NCBI GenBank assembly: GCA_037974665.1
Contig: CM075771.1
Span: 37,866,425 to 37,930,424 of the forward strand
Reading direction: 5' to 3'
Length of the DNA stretch: 64,000 nt
Origin: Ehretia macrophylla
Lineage: Eukaryota; Streptophyta; Magnoliopsida; Boraginales; Ehretiaceae
Shown one piece after another: positions 35,864 to 48,359 of the stretch (its first letter is position 1; the number at the start of each line of letters is the position of its first letter). The notes under the pieces are model-generated. The model made no database searches. It was not told where the DNA came from and saw only the letters and a program-made list of their open reading frames with translations. A program made the position numbers and the translations under genes.

Positions 35864-37581
35864 GGTGGTATCAGAGCTTGTCTAGCTCATAAGCCGGGAC
35901 AGGGTCCTCGGTCTGGTGGGTAGTGACCCTTGAATGTGTGCTTGTTAAGTGTGTCTTGAAAGTGTATACTTGTATGTGAGATTGTGTGTCTTGATCTGAA
36001 TGTGTGCTCCTATGTGATATAGTTATGTGTTATGTGTTAATTGTGTGCTAAGTAAGGTGAAGTGTCCAGTTGTGCATTGAATTGACCTATCGAATTGGCA
36101 TCGTGAATTGAATCGACCTCATGGATTATTATTTGCTTGAAGTATTGCTTGTAATGTGTATATTAGAATGTCTTGAATTAACTATGCTGTGATTTGAATT
36201 AATTATGTTGTGCTTGACTTGATTGTCGTGATTGAGTGACTTTGTTGAATAAACTGTTTTGTAAACTTGCTTGCATAATAGTTTAAGGCATGTGTATAAC
36301 TGTGATATATTGGCATTCATACATGTCTTATGGAAATGGTAAGTAAGTCCTCTTCCTCCCTTGAAGAAAGTGGTTCACAACTGGCTTCTCAATGTGTATG
36401 GATTGGCAGGAAATGAATGGTATTTGACTAGCCTTTATTTGGGAATTGGTGTTTGCTTTTGGAGCTCGGTTATTGGCGAATCTCTATGGTCCTCCTCTGT
36501 GTCTAACAGTTGTGAAAGAGTAGCTTTCTCTTGGGGTTTTATTTGGTTGTTCTTTGGAGCATTCTTTGGTTTTCTTAATGGGTATTCTTTGGAGACTTCT
36601 GTTGGCATTTCTCGGTGGATTTGGTTATTGGGATTTCAATCGGCCTTACTGCATAGTATTATCTAGGGTATATGTGTCTCGGTTTTTATTGGTGTGAAAC
36701 TGGCATCCCTGATTGAAAATTCTTCAATGGTATTTTCTGAAATTCTCAGTGGCCAATTATTTAATATTTACTTATTAGGCAAACTTGGCTACTTTCTTAT
36801 TGGAGCATTGTTTCGGATATCTTCTTCAGTGTTCCTCAGTAGGTTTGGTATTTGGAGTTCCTATCAGACTTATTGTATAATACTACTTATGGTATTCTTT
36901 GAAATTCTTATTGGGCGTTCTACTAGTATTTTCCTTATTGGCAAGATTGTATGAAGTTCTCACTTGGCAAATAGTGAAGAGGCCTCAGAGTTTGGTTTTG
37001 GTGGGAAACTATGTTTGTTATTCAACTTGGTTGTCTTATTGGGCGCATTATATTTTCTCTAGTATTTCCTTAGACATTCTTCTCAGCATTTGATAGCGAT
37101 ACTCGGAATCTAATGGGTTGTCCTATGGGATTATTATTTGGAAGGCTTCTTTGGAACTTTTGAAGTATATTTGATTGGGTTTCTTAGTATTTTCTTCAGC
37201 ACTCTTATCAGGGAATTCTTCTATGAAATTCATGACCAGTGAGGTACTTATTTGGACCTCTGGATGGAACCTTTGTTTGAGCCTTTATTTGGCTTCTTGT
37301 TTGGGAATTCTTAGGCAGTAATAGTTAGACTTCTATTGGAGATTCATGCGTGGGGTATTCTTCTTATCATTAATATGTGATGTGATTTTATCTACAGTAT
37401 CTTTGCTTAGGTCTTTATTGGTATTATCTCGGCGCTTATGGTTGGAATTTTATTCTTCTTCGGTATTCGTGTCAACGGGATTCTTCAACCGATAAAGATT
37501 AGTCAGAATTGGATTTCAGATGATGCTGAGTTCTATTGGAAGAAGAATTGCGAGGACGCAATTGTTTTAACGGGGGAAGGA
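35864..37581 (+). other. Copy B internal region, non-coding
   Basis: From the primer site to the purine tract CGGGGGAAGGAT (37570-37581). The part at 36400-37500 is T-rich and built from loosely repeated motifs (TTCTTATTGG, GGAATTCTT, TATTTGG). Its open frames resemble those of copy A only over short stretches, in line with DNA-level relatedness rather than a preserved protein. Confidence 0.75.
35866..35877 (+). other. Copy B primer binding site
   Basis: TGGTATCAGAGC, complementary to initiator tRNA-Met, 2 nt from the LTR end, as in copy A. Confidence 0.9.
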
Positions 37582-40217
37582 TGTGATACCCCGAACCTGG
37601 CATGTATTCAATAGCATTTAAAGTTCATTTAAATTGCATTTTATTGACCTTTCACCTTCTTTGACCAAACTAGTTGACTTTTCATCTACATTGACCAACT
37701 AGGACAAGGTGGGAATTTTTGAAATGTTTAATAAAAGGCAAACTTAGGATTAGAAATAAAAAAATGCAATGTTAAGTTAGTCAAATTTTGGGTCAACTTT
37801 GGAATTAAATCTGAACCAATTGGGGAAGAGTTAGGTAGCAAATTATATATGGTTGGAAAGCTCTATGAGTCTAGTTTCTGAGGCTTCAAACCGTTCGTGA
37901 ATTGGAGTTTTCTAGAAGAAGTTATGGCCATTTTCGTAAGGTTGCGCATAGCTGTTTTGGTTTAGCGGGTTGACCGAATCTTTGACCTTTGACTTCTTGT
38001 CATTTTTTTCCCTAAATAAGCAGAATGCAAACGAAAAAACAGAGAAGAAAGGCTTGAAGCCATGAGGAAAAGAAAGAGAAAAAGAAAGAAAAAAATTTCA
38101 AAACAAATCATCAAATCTTCGCGTGAGCTTGCATGGGGTGATTTTCGAGGCATCCTACGAGGTTTCCCTAGCGTCTAGGAGCGTCTAAGGTGAGGGTTTC
38201 ATCATTATTTGCGCATTTGAAAATGTCGAACATAAACTTTAATTTTTGTTATTTAACTGTAGGTTATTATTTTGTCTGTTTCATTGCTTAAAGTATGTTC
38301 CCTAGCAATCGTAGAACACGTATTTATAGCTTTTTAACATTTTCTGCGGTTGAATATTGAAATTGAAATTTTAATTGTTAGTTGAATAGTATTTTATGAA
38401 TAGTAAACCCTTGAAATGATAAAGTTACGTTGTTATGCTGTTTGTTGATGTGAAAAGGTGCTAGGTATGCTAGAATGCCTAAATGCATGATTTGTTTAGG
38501 TTGCGTAATGGAAAAAATGAGAAAAACGCCTTGGTGAAAGTCGGGGTCGTTTAGGTCGAGTTTAGCATTTTTTCGTTTTGCGTGATGGCATTGTTTTGGG
38601 AGGCCATGGAAGCACTTTTGGTACGATTATGGCGTTGGTTAGGTGTTTCGTTAGTATAGTTGTAGTTCAAACGAGAAAGGGGGAAAATCGGGACTTTGCG
38701 TGAATTCCAGGGTTAAGTAGGGTTTCAGGGTCTTTAGACGTGCCTTATAGTGACCTAGGAGGATTGGTGAAGTCGGTTTCCAAAACTCGTGACTCGTTTG
38801 AAAGTAGTAGAGTTTGGTAAGTTGGGGTCATTATCATGATTTTGTGTGTTTTCATAGAATATTGCTTATAGAATGCTTATATTGCTTATAGAATGCTTAT
38901 GGTGCCTATAGAATGCTTATAATGCCTATAGAATACTTGTTATTGCTTGATAATGTTAGTTGGTGTTGTTGTTGTTACTTGTTTGATTGTAAATGCTTGT
39001 TAATGCTTATTACGCTTGTTAGAGTTGATTATTGATTGAAATGTTTAACAATTGTTGATAATGCTTGATATCTCGTTTATCTCCTCTATTCTGTATTGTT
39101 GTGCTATCGCTCGTTTATCGCCTTGTATCGAGTCTTGCATTGCATAGTGTCAGCGCGTGAGTGATAGGCCTCTCTGGGTAGCCTCGGGTTGCTAGTGTTG
39201 GTTGCTCTAGCTCCGTAGCTATTCCCTATTCTCGCTTGGGTTGCCTCCCAGGGAGATTTGGGTCGTAGATTGATGGATACTTCCGGGGTATTCCAAACTG
39301 GTGTTATAAGGTGGTTGCGCGCTTATTGTCATCGTTGTCAAGATCAAGCTCGAGATTGATGTATCACTCATGAAATGGTACATTTCTCGTATGAGTGAAC
39401 CATAGCCTTCAGAGTGGTATAGCTTTGAATGGTTGTGTTAATACTTTCAGTAATTGCTTATTGTATTGATTGTTTGTCTTGATTGCTTATTTATCAGTTA
39501 TATTGCTTAACTGTCTTATTTGCATTGCACGACTTTCTTTCTCTCCAATTTGATATCTGTCTCGCCCTCACTGAGTATACATGTTGTGTATACTCACTCC
39601 TCACCACCACATTTCAGGAAATGTCATGTTAGCTGAAAAGTTCGTGATTTCGTGAAAGTTCGTTGCCTGAAGAGTTGTCTTGCGTGCGTATGTGGCTTGA
39701 GTGTCGAAGTTTGTAAAGATGTATGTTCATATATTGTTTGTATTTATTGTCAAAAGAAATGTAATTTAAATTTAGCTAAGTAGCTGAGGTGAATTGATAA
39801 GCTAGTTTATGTAATCAGTTAGCATAGCTTAACTTCAATGCATGTATGTAATGTCCAAATGAAAAGAGTTAGAATGGCATGATAGTTTATTTTATGTAGT
39901 AGCTTAGTATGGTTTAACTGTCTAGTTCGAATGTACTTGTCAAAAATGAAAAGAGATAGGTTAGCTTTTAAATTGAAAATGTATGTATACTTGCTGAGTT
40001 TAAATTGTTGAGAACCGAGGCTCGGATGGCCTTGAGGTGGTTTTGAATGTTTGGACATGGTATTGGCCCACTTATATGCTATCGCAGGTTTTACATTTCG
40101 CCTAGAAACAGGGGAGACTCCGTCTGTTTTCCCTGAAAATTATGCCCGGGTTTGGTTTGGGTTGTGATTAGATCGATTGATAGAACTCCCGGTCTCGAGA
40201 GGGATCGGGGTGTTACA
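37582..40217 (+). repeat. Copy B 3' LTR
   Basis: 2636 bp, colinear with 33250-35863. The extra length is partly a GCTTATAGAATGCTTAT-type tandem expansion near 38866-38900. Confidence 0.9.
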
Positions 40218-40222
40218 TCAAG
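40218..40222. repeat. Target duplication of copy B, right
   Basis: TCAAG, identical to 33245-33249. Confidence 0.9.
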
Positions 40223-40350
40223 TGCATGAACTCCTTGATCCGCCTCTGCCTGGAGACTGCATGTACATATTTCTCCTTAAATGCCTTAACGAAATTACCC
40301 CACAAGCGAGGTGTCTGATCAGTCTCCCACAGTGCCTCTACAGTGTGCCA

Positions 40351-40734
40351 CTAGTGCTCTGCATCCCCGTGAAACAGAAATACCGCAAAGTCCAATTTCT
40401 CTTCATCTGTATAATCAAGTGGCCTGAAAATCTTCTCGATCTCGGACAGCCAAGCCTCTGCTTTCTCATCATCAGCTTCCCCGTAGAATTTAGACGGGCG
40501 AAAGTCAAGGAACTCCTTCATTCTGCTATGTCTCCCATGGTTGCCATCATTCTTGTTGTTGATGTTGTTGTTGCTGGCTTCACGAGCATCCTGACGTTCC
40601 ATCACACGGGATACACGATCCATGGCATTTGCCATCATATTAAACATAGCCATACCGGGATTAGTCTGATAGGCATCCCCTGTCTCTTGAGGTTCACCGC
40701 TCCTATTAGTAGTACGGGTACTAGGGCCAGCCAT
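40351..40734 (-). pseudogene. Element C gag N-terminal region (fossil)
   Basis: The minus strand begins [16 protein letters not shown] and includes FLDFRPSKFYGEADDEKAEA and WLSEIEKIF, the retrotransposon gag domain of plant Ty3/gypsy elements. It is cut off from the rest of gag by copy B. Element D starts with nearly the same residues. The broad plus-strand frame over this region (40177-40782) is only the antisense shadow. Confidence 0.88.
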
Positions 40735-40970
40735 CTAAAGGCACAAATTACGATGCACAATTTATTGAAATATGACAATTAAGAATCTAATGCATATGAT
40801 ATGCAACATAATATAGGTACAATTCTTAAAACATTTAAGGCATATAAGTCACTTAAGCACATAGAACATAGAAGGCACATTTATCACACAATAACACATA
40901 AACAAGTCATCCTAATTATCTTAGGGCTCTACCCACGGTCCGAGAGTTAAACCCGGCTTAAGCAATCTAA

Positions 40971-40982
40971 GCTTTGATACCA
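40971..40982 (-). other. Element C primer binding site
   Basis: The minus strand reads TGGTATCAAAGC, an initiator tRNA-Met type site set 10 nt inside the LTR end. Element D has a similar offset of 11 nt. Confidence 0.75.
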
Positions 40983-40992
40983 TTCTTCTATA

Positions 40993-43900
40993 TGTCACGC
41001 CCCAACCCGGCCTATAAGGTTAGACTAGGGTGTGAACTAACATTCAAGTAATATCATGTACTTAGCTGTTTACGAAGATTAACACCTAATGATTTAGTCT
41101 AAACTCCAAAGTTCTTCCAGAAAACCGGCAGCATAACGGCTGTAATTGGCCATTTGGTTTAACCTAATTCTCTAAACGCCTCAAAGTTTACCGTCTCAAA
41201 TTCATTTCCAACTAAGATTACTAATTTACCATCGATTGGATTGCCTATTGGTTATTTCGACGTCCCGTTTGGTTTATAGCCTTGCATGATACTATGTCTC
41301 GTTGTTTATTTGTCCTCGTTACAATATACCTGTTGATCTTAGCTCAATAGCAAGTACCTGTTAAGATTGGATAAGTTCATTTACTTAGATTTTAACTAAA
41401 GCGTCATAACCTAAGATAGATACTATCGGTGATAAAAGCAAACGATCACAGTAGTGTTATGTCTAGCATCAGTCTACTTAATATAAGTACAAGCCAAAAT
41501 TAGAGCACAAATTACAACGGGGGTCTTTTACATTAGCAACAACAAGCAACATAAAATAAATGGTCTTCAAGCAGCACAAAGTACACAAGTAGTCACGTTC
41601 AAGCAAAACAACAATGACAGGCAATCACTCCAGGGGTTCATCATTAGGTACATTGTCCTCGGGTTCCTGTACCTGTTCTTCTTCACCTGAGATGATAAAA
41701 GAGGGTGAGTCCTTATGAACTCAGCGAGGGGGAACGAGAAATAAGTTTTGAAACTCATTTTCCGGTTAAACTTATGAAAATCACTTTCTCAAACATGAAT
41801 TCAACAGAAATACAAGTACAAAAATAGGAATACCGGTCTTTCCTCCCCGAGGTTCTCTAGGAACCAAGCGAGAGTACTTATACACATATTAAAAAGGATA
41901 CAGTGAGCTTTTGCTCTCAGATCAGTTGTTGCGGCCGACTTCAAATCATCCCCCAAACACGCCAGGTGGATGTACTCCGGATGTACCCTGAAATCCTACG
42001 ACCCAACTCTCCGAGGAAGTCTAGCCCCCAAGCGAGAGAGGGAATGGGACCATGGTAGTCACGGGTGCACCGGCAAGCCCGACGCCGCCCGGTGTGCATG
42101 ATCGCTACCATGCCAACAGGAAAGGTTGCAACCTTGTATGCAATGCACATTCATGACAGGTAATATATCACGGTAGGAGGACAACAAAGTAGGTTGCCTC
42201 CGGACAGTCATAAGATTGCACATTGACAGGCAAACAAGCAGGACACGATAAGACATGAAATTTCACTTGAAAGGCATATAGAGTTATATGAAAATTAAAC
42301 GGGCAGCCATGTAACACATGTAAAACAGGACATATAACTCATTAAGAAGCCCACGTAATCAAATGATAAGATTATTCAACATGCAGTGAAATTAACATGG
42401 GTTCGGTAGCAAGAAAAGCTGATTTGACAACATGCCATGGTCAAATTCACATTTGAAATTATAAAACATTTACGGGCAGCCCACTAAGCATATAATTTCC
42501 ACACAATAACCAAAAGATCAACACTTAGCAAAACTACCTAGTCATTAGGGTTTCCATTTCATGCTTAATTGTGTGATTAAAACCCTAAGTCAACTCAAAA
42601 TCATTCTCAAGTCATGCATCATTCAATTCAAGCATCCTCAAGTACTCAAAACAGTCCTCATAACATCCCAACACCATATTTCCACACAATTAGAACCACA
42701 AGAGAGGTTACAACAATTTTTCCAAGTACGTAGCTAAATGAAACCTTTACTGCAATAGGCTGTTTTCCCACAATAAATAGGATAATCAAACAATCTCAAA
42801 ATTCAGTGAATAAGATGTCAAATTAAATCTTAAGAAGTTAACTAAAATTAGAAACAAGCCTTGCATCAATTGGAGTTTAGAATCATTAGTTATAGCCGAA
42901 ACAGTGAGGTTGTACAAAACTGTGCAGATTTGCACACTTTTCAGAAATTTACGTTTTTGAGGTCCTTAGGGTCAGTTTTAGCTTTGGTCCATTTCTGACA
43001 AAATTGTCCAGAACTGAAATATAGAGCAGCACACCAAATTTCATGCATTTTGGACATCATTTTCTAAGTCAAATATGGTTCGTTCCACAAGGTCAGTGCA
43101 TCTGCCAAAACCTGCTTCATTTTTCCAGATTTCCAGATTTGGTCACATTTTAAAGATTTGCCATTTTGAGGACCTTAGATTCAAAATTAGCTTCGGCCTA
43201 TTTCTGGTAAAAATGTTCAAAACTGTCCAAAATAGTCCGCTACCAATTTTCAAGCATTTTCAACATCATTTTCTTAGCCAAACTTATCTCGAACAGACTG
43301 GTCAGATAGCTGTCAACAATTTCGACTTCACCTAGCATCATTTTCAAGCCAAGATCTTACCATGCATGGTTGTTTAAGCTTATGAACGACCATATATATC
43401 AAGTAAAGAAGAAAATACACACATTCATGAGCATGCATGTGAAATTTTGAAGAGTTTTCAAAAGGTTTTAACCCTCACCTTAGCAATCAACCACAAAAAT
43501 GCTCAAAACCTTTGTTGATGCACAACCTTCTCCTTCTCCTTGCTTAGGCGACAACCCAACCATATTTTCTCTATTTTTCCTAGCTTAGTGATCAAACTCT
43601 TAGTGCATGCATGTAGTTAGGACTTGAAGAAAAGAAATGGAAGCTCAGTAACTCACCTAGGCCGAAAATGGAGCTTCAATGCACATGCATGAGGATTTTT
43701 GAACTCTAGCTAGCTTGCTTCGACTTTCTTGATGGCTACTTGACTTGATTTGCTATGTTGTGAGGGAGAGAAGCTATGGAGGTAGCAATGTGCAGCTAGG
43801 GCCGAGAGAGAGAGAGAGAAGTGAGAGGGAATTGAGAGAAAGAAAGAGAAATAAAAGAGAAGTGAATGTTTTGAGCACTTGGTCGGCTATTGCTTTGCAA

Positions 43901-44560
43901 ATTCTGATTTTTTGTGTTGTCTTTAGTGTGATGTTTGAATTTTTAGTGGAGAATGGTGATGTAGCCGAGATGGTGGCTTAGTGTTTAGCAAAGTGTGGCT
44001 TTGATGTAAGCAAAAGGTATGACAATGTGAAGATTTGTCTCAAGCATGCATGAATAAATTATGTTGCTCAAATTTTTCTCTCAAGAACATGGTGTGGTCG
44101 GCCAAGGGCTTGCAATTGCTGAAAATTCAGATTCTATTTAATTCATTTTAGATTATAATAAGGGTGAAATTTGAGGTGCATTGGTTTTGGGTGAGAATAA
44201 AGAATAAGGAATGTTTTGTTTTTAGTAAATTTTTGTCTTCTAGTGAATTGGTTTAGGATTATTATATTGATAGTGGACTTTGTAGGATTATTTAATAGTC
44301 TAGTGCTTCGTGAAACATGCTTTCTTAATTAGCGCGAAGGCACTCTTTCCTAGGTCTAGGCACGCACTACGAGGTAGGACACGAACTACGAGACGAACGC
44401 ACGTTTTTCAAGTAATTGCATGCAACCCTAAATGAATGCACGTATTTCAATGCATGGCACATAAAATGAACACAATTCTTAAACCTAGGTCATGGCACGA
44501 AAATCTAGGTTAGGGCACACGAAGCTAGGTTTCGCACGAAAATCGGGGTCGGGCTTCACA
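40993..44560 (-). repeat. Element C 5' LTR (in element orientation)
   Basis: 3568 bp. It is very similar to 25725-29230 over the U3-side half (about 42900-44560), with a (GA)n run near 43803-43820. It is markedly more different over the first several hundred bases from 40993. The plus-strand right end, GGGTCGGGCTTCACA, abuts 5S spacer CTGTGCCCG. Confidence 0.87.
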
Positions 44561-44856
44561 CTGTGCCCGTTTTTGGAGTCCAAAATCGAACGTTTTCATC
44601 AGTTTCATGCAACTTTTCTTCTTTTGCCCAGTTTTTCCGTCCCGGATCGTACGTCGTGAGCGGTTAAAAGGACGACAACCTGACTCGCGGTGCATCAGAG
44701 GGCCCTACAACGTGTCGATATCACGTCTTGCGAGGTTGCTGCGTTTTTTAAGCGGATGGGTTGTCGTTAAGCCCATGGGGCCTTTTGAATGGGCCATCTC
44801 TCTAGGCTGGCACTGTGAACCGTTAACACATATAGAAATTGTGGCCTCAACATGAC

Positions 44857-44975
44857 GGGTGCGATAATTCCCACACTAATGCACCGGATCCCATCAGAAC
44901 TCCGAAGTTAAGCGTGCTTGGACGAGAGTAGTACTAGGATGGGTGACCTCCTGGGAAGTCCTCGTGTTGTACCTC
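44857..44975 (+). rRNA. 5S rRNA gene 27
   Basis: Full-length copy with C10A, A13T, A16C, G17A, G66A, C114T and C118T. It carries the usual plant T at position 93 (GACCTCCTGG), which nearly all other copies lack. Confidence 0.9.
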
Positions 44976-45533
44976 ATTTTCAATTTTTTTTGCCCTAATT
45001 AGGGTTGCCAAGATACTTTATCTACCAAATCTCTATTACCGAATCCCACGGAACATTGGGCAAGACAACTTCGCTTGACGTAGAGGCCAAGCCCGCAAAC
45101 CGAGGGCGTAGGGTTTGTGACCAGGTCTCCGTCGCTCCGGTGCCCATAACTTTTGATCCGTAAGGAGTTACGTGGCGCACAGCATACCATTGCAAAGCTC
45201 TCTGAGAGATCTACGATGTGGGCAACCAGCTTGCTCGCTGTGCCCATTTTTTAAGCCCAAAATCGAACGTTTTCATCAGTTTCAGGCTACCTTTGTTCTT
45301 TTGCTCTGTTTTTCTGTCCCGGATCGTACGTCGTGAGCGGTTAAAAGGACGACAACCTGACTCGCGGGACATCAGAGGGCCCTACAACATGTCGATATCA
45401 CGTCTTGTGAGTATGTTGCGTTGTTGAAGCGGATGGGCTGTCGTTAAGCCCATTGGGCCTTCTGAATTGGCCATTTCTCTAGGCTGGGACTGTGAACCGT
45501 TAACACATATAGGAATTGTGACCTTAACATGAC

Positions 45534-45652
45534 TGGTGCGATTATACCAGCACTAATGCACCGGATCCCATCAGAACTCCGAAGTGAAGCGTGCTTGGAC
45601 GAAAGTAGTACTAGGATGGGTGACCCCCTGGGAAGTCCTCGTGTTGCACCCC
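45534..45652 (+). rRNA. 5S rRNA gene 28
   Basis: Full-length copy with G1T, C10T, T53G, G66A and G70A. T53G lies in box A. Confidence 0.92.
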
Positions 45653-46210
45653 TTTTTCAATTTTTTTTGCCCTGGTTAGGGTTGCCAAGAAACTTAATCC
45701 ACCAAATCTCTATTACCGAATCCCACGGAACATTGGGCAAGACAACCTCGCTTCACGTTGAGGCTGGGCCCGCAAACCGAGGGCGTAGGGTTTGTGACCA
45801 GGTCTCCGACGCTCCGGTGCCCATAACTTTTGATCCGTAAGGAGTTACGCAGCGCACAGCATACCGTTGCAAAGCTCTCTGAGATCTCTACGACAAAGGC
45901 AGCCTGCTTGCTCGCTTTGCCGCTTTTTGGAGCCCAAAATCGAACATTTTCATCAGTTTCTGACCCCTTTTCTTCTTTTGCTCTGTTTTTCCATCCCGGA
46001 TCGTATGTCGTGAACTGTTAAAAGGACGACAACTTGACTCGCGGGACATCAGAGGGCCCTACAACGTGTTGATATCACGTCTTGCGAGGATGATGCGTTG
46101 TTGAAGCGGATGGGTTGTCGTTAAGCCCATTGGGCCTTTTGAATGGGCCATCTCTTTAGGCTGGGAGTGTGAACTGTTAACATATATAGGAATTGTGCCC
46201 TCAACATGAC

Positions 46211-46329
46211 GGGTGTGATCATACCAGCACTAATGCACCGGATCCCATCAGAACTCCGAAGTTAAGCGTGCTTGGGCGAGAGTAGTACTCGGATGGGTGA
46301 CCCCCTGGGAAGTCCTCGTGTTGCACCCC
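46211..46329 (+). rRNA. 5S rRNA gene 29
   Basis: Among the closest to consensus, with only C6T and A80C. Confidence 0.96.
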
Positions 46330-46887
46330 ATTTTCAAATTTTTTTGCCCTGGTTAGGGTTGCCAAGATACTTTATCCACCAAATCTCTATTACCGAATCC
46401 CACGGAACATTGGGCAAGAAAACTTCGCTTCACGTAGAGGCCGGACCCGCAAACTGAGGGCGTAGGGTTTGTGACCAGGTCTCCGTCGCTCCGGTGCACA
46501 TAACTTTTGATCCGTAAGGAGTTACGCGGCGCACAGCATACCGTTGCAAAGCTCTCTGAGAACTCTAGGATGGGGGCAGCGAGCTTGCTCTCTGTGCCCA
46601 TTTTTGGAGTCCAAAATCGAACGTTTTCAATAGTTTCAGGCCACTTTTCTTCTTTTGCACTGTTTTTCCATCCAGGATCACACGTCGTGAGCTGTTAAAA
46701 GGACGACAACCTGACTCGCGGGACATCAGAGTGCCCTACAACGTGTCGATATCACGTCCTGCAAGGATGCTGTGTTGTTGAAGCGGATGGGTTCTCGTTA
46801 AGCCCATTGGGCCTTTTGAATGGGCTATCTCTCTAATCTAGGATTGTGAACCGTTAACACATATAGAAATTGTGCCCTCAACATGAC

Positions 46888-47006
46888 GAGTGTGATCATA
46901 CCAGCACTAATGCACCGGATCCAATCAGAACTCCGAAGTTAAGCGTGCTTGGGCGAGAGTTGTACTAGGATGGGTGACCCCTTAGGAAGTCCTCGTGTTG
47001 CACCCC
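46888..47006 (+). rRNA. 5S rRNA gene 30
   Basis: Full-length copy with G2A, C6T, C36A, A74T, C95T and G97A. Confidence 0.92.
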
Positions 47007-47564
47007 CTTTTCAATATTTTTTGCCCTGGTTAGGGTTGCCAAGATACTTTATCCACCAAATCTCTATTATAGAATCCCACAGAACATTGGGCATGACAAC
47101 TTCGCTTCACGTAGAGGCCGGGCCCGCAAACCGAGGGCGTAGGGTTTGTGACCAGGTCTCCGTCGCTTCGGTGCCCATAACTTTTGATCTGTAAGGAGTT
47201 ACGCAACGCACAATATACCGTTGTAAAGCTCTTTGAGAGCTCTACGACTGGAGCCATCAGCTTGCTCACTGTGCCTATTTTTGGAGCCCTAAATCGAATG
47301 TTTTAATCAGTTTCAGGCCACTTTTCTTCTTTTGCTCTGTTATTCCGTCCCGGATCGTATGTCGTGAGCTGTTAAAAGGACGACAACCTGACTCGCGGGA
47401 CATCGGAGGGCCCTACAATGGGCCTATATCACGTCTTGCGAGGATGTTGCGTTGTTAAAGTGGATGGGATTTCGTTAAGCCCATTGGGCCTTTTGAATGG
47501 GCCATCTCTCTAGGCTGGGACTGTGAAACATTAACACATATAGGAATTGCGCCCTCAACATGAC

Positions 47565-47683
47565 GGGTGCAATTATACTAGCACTAATGCACCGGATTCC
47601 ATCAAAACTCTGAAGTTAAGCGTGCTTGGGCGAGAATAGTACTAGGATGGGTGACCCCCTGAGAAGTTCTCGTGTTGCACCCC
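47565..47683 (+). rRNA. 5S rRNA gene 31
   Basis: Diverged full-length copy with G7A, C10T, C15T, C34T, G41A, C47T, G72A, G98A and C104T. All are transitions. Confidence 0.9.
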
Positions 47684-48240
47684 CTTTTCAATTTTGTTTG
47701 CCCTGGTTAGGGTTGCCAAGATACTCTATCCACCAAATCTCTATTACCGAATCCGACGGAACATTGGGCAAGACAACTTCGCTTCACGTAGAGGCCTGGC
47801 CTGCAAACCGAGGGTGTAGGGTTTGTGGCCAGGTCTCCGTCGCTCCGGTGCCCATAACTTTTGATCCGTAAGGAGTTACGCGGAGCACAACATACCGTTG
47901 CAAAGCTCTCTGAGAGCTCTACGACAGGGGCAGCCAGCTTGCTCTCTTTGCCCAATTTTGGAGCCCAAAATCGAACGTTTGCAATAGTTTCAGGCACTTT
48001 TGTTCTTTTGCTCTGTTTTTCCATCCCGGATCGTACGTCGTGAGTTGTATAAAGGACAACAACCTGACTCGCGGGACATTAGAGGGCCCTACAACGTGTC
48101 GATATCACGTCTTGCGAGGATGCTACGTTGTTGAAGCTGATGGGTTGTCGTTAAGCCCATTGGGCATTTTGAATGGGCCATCTCTCTAGGCTGGGACTGT
48201 GAACCGTTAACACATATAGGAATTATGCCCTCAACAAGAT

Positions 48241-48359
48241 GGGTGCGATCATACCAGCACTAATGCACCGGATCCCATCAAAACTACGAAGTTAAGCATG
48301 CTTGGGCGAGAGTAGTACTAGGATGGGTGATCCCCTGGGAAGTCCTCGTGTTGCACCCC
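48241..48359 (+). rRNA. 5S rRNA gene 32
   Basis: Full-length copy with G41A, C46A, G58A and C91T. The -1 base is T. The following spacer holds a perfect copy of the AGCTCTCTGAGAGCT near-palindrome at 48579-48593. Confidence 0.93.

Larger units (their letters stand above)
33250..40217 (+). mobile_element. Copy B: non-coding LTR retrotransposon nested in element C
   Basis: An element of about 6.97 kb on the plus strand with LTRs 33250-35863 and 37582-40217 and an internal region of about 1.72 kb. It is the same family as copy A in the opposite orientation. A perfect 5-bp target duplication (TCAAG) flanks it, and the target is the gag region of element C, so it is younger than C. It has a tRNA-iMet primer site and a purine tract but no recognisable gag or pol. 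The LTRs are very similar by eye, with small indels including a GCTTATA-type repeat near 38866-38940. It looks structurally whole for a non-coding element. Confidence 0.92.
25725..44560 (-). mobile_element. Element C: Ty3/gypsy chromovirus (fossil), hosting copy B
   Basis: A minus-strand LTR retrotransposon with LTRs of about 3.5 kb (25725-29230 and 40993-44560). The gag-pol remains lie at 29293-33249 and 40351-40734, and copy B is inserted within gag (33250-40217). Protein order and the chromodomain-like tail place it among Ty3/gypsy chromoviruses, perhaps the Tekay/Del lineage given the long LTRs. It is broken, with roughly five to ten breaks besides the insertion. The flanks do not match: the left end abuts base 3 of a 5S gene, the right end abuts mid-spacer, and no target duplication is seen. 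The two LTRs differ strongly near their U5 ends. It is old, and possibly a recombinant of two insertions. Confidence 0.9.

Noticed and set aside
40177-40782. A 201-codon plus-strand frame
   Set aside because: It is antisense to the gag region of element C and starts in the copy B LTR. No independent support.
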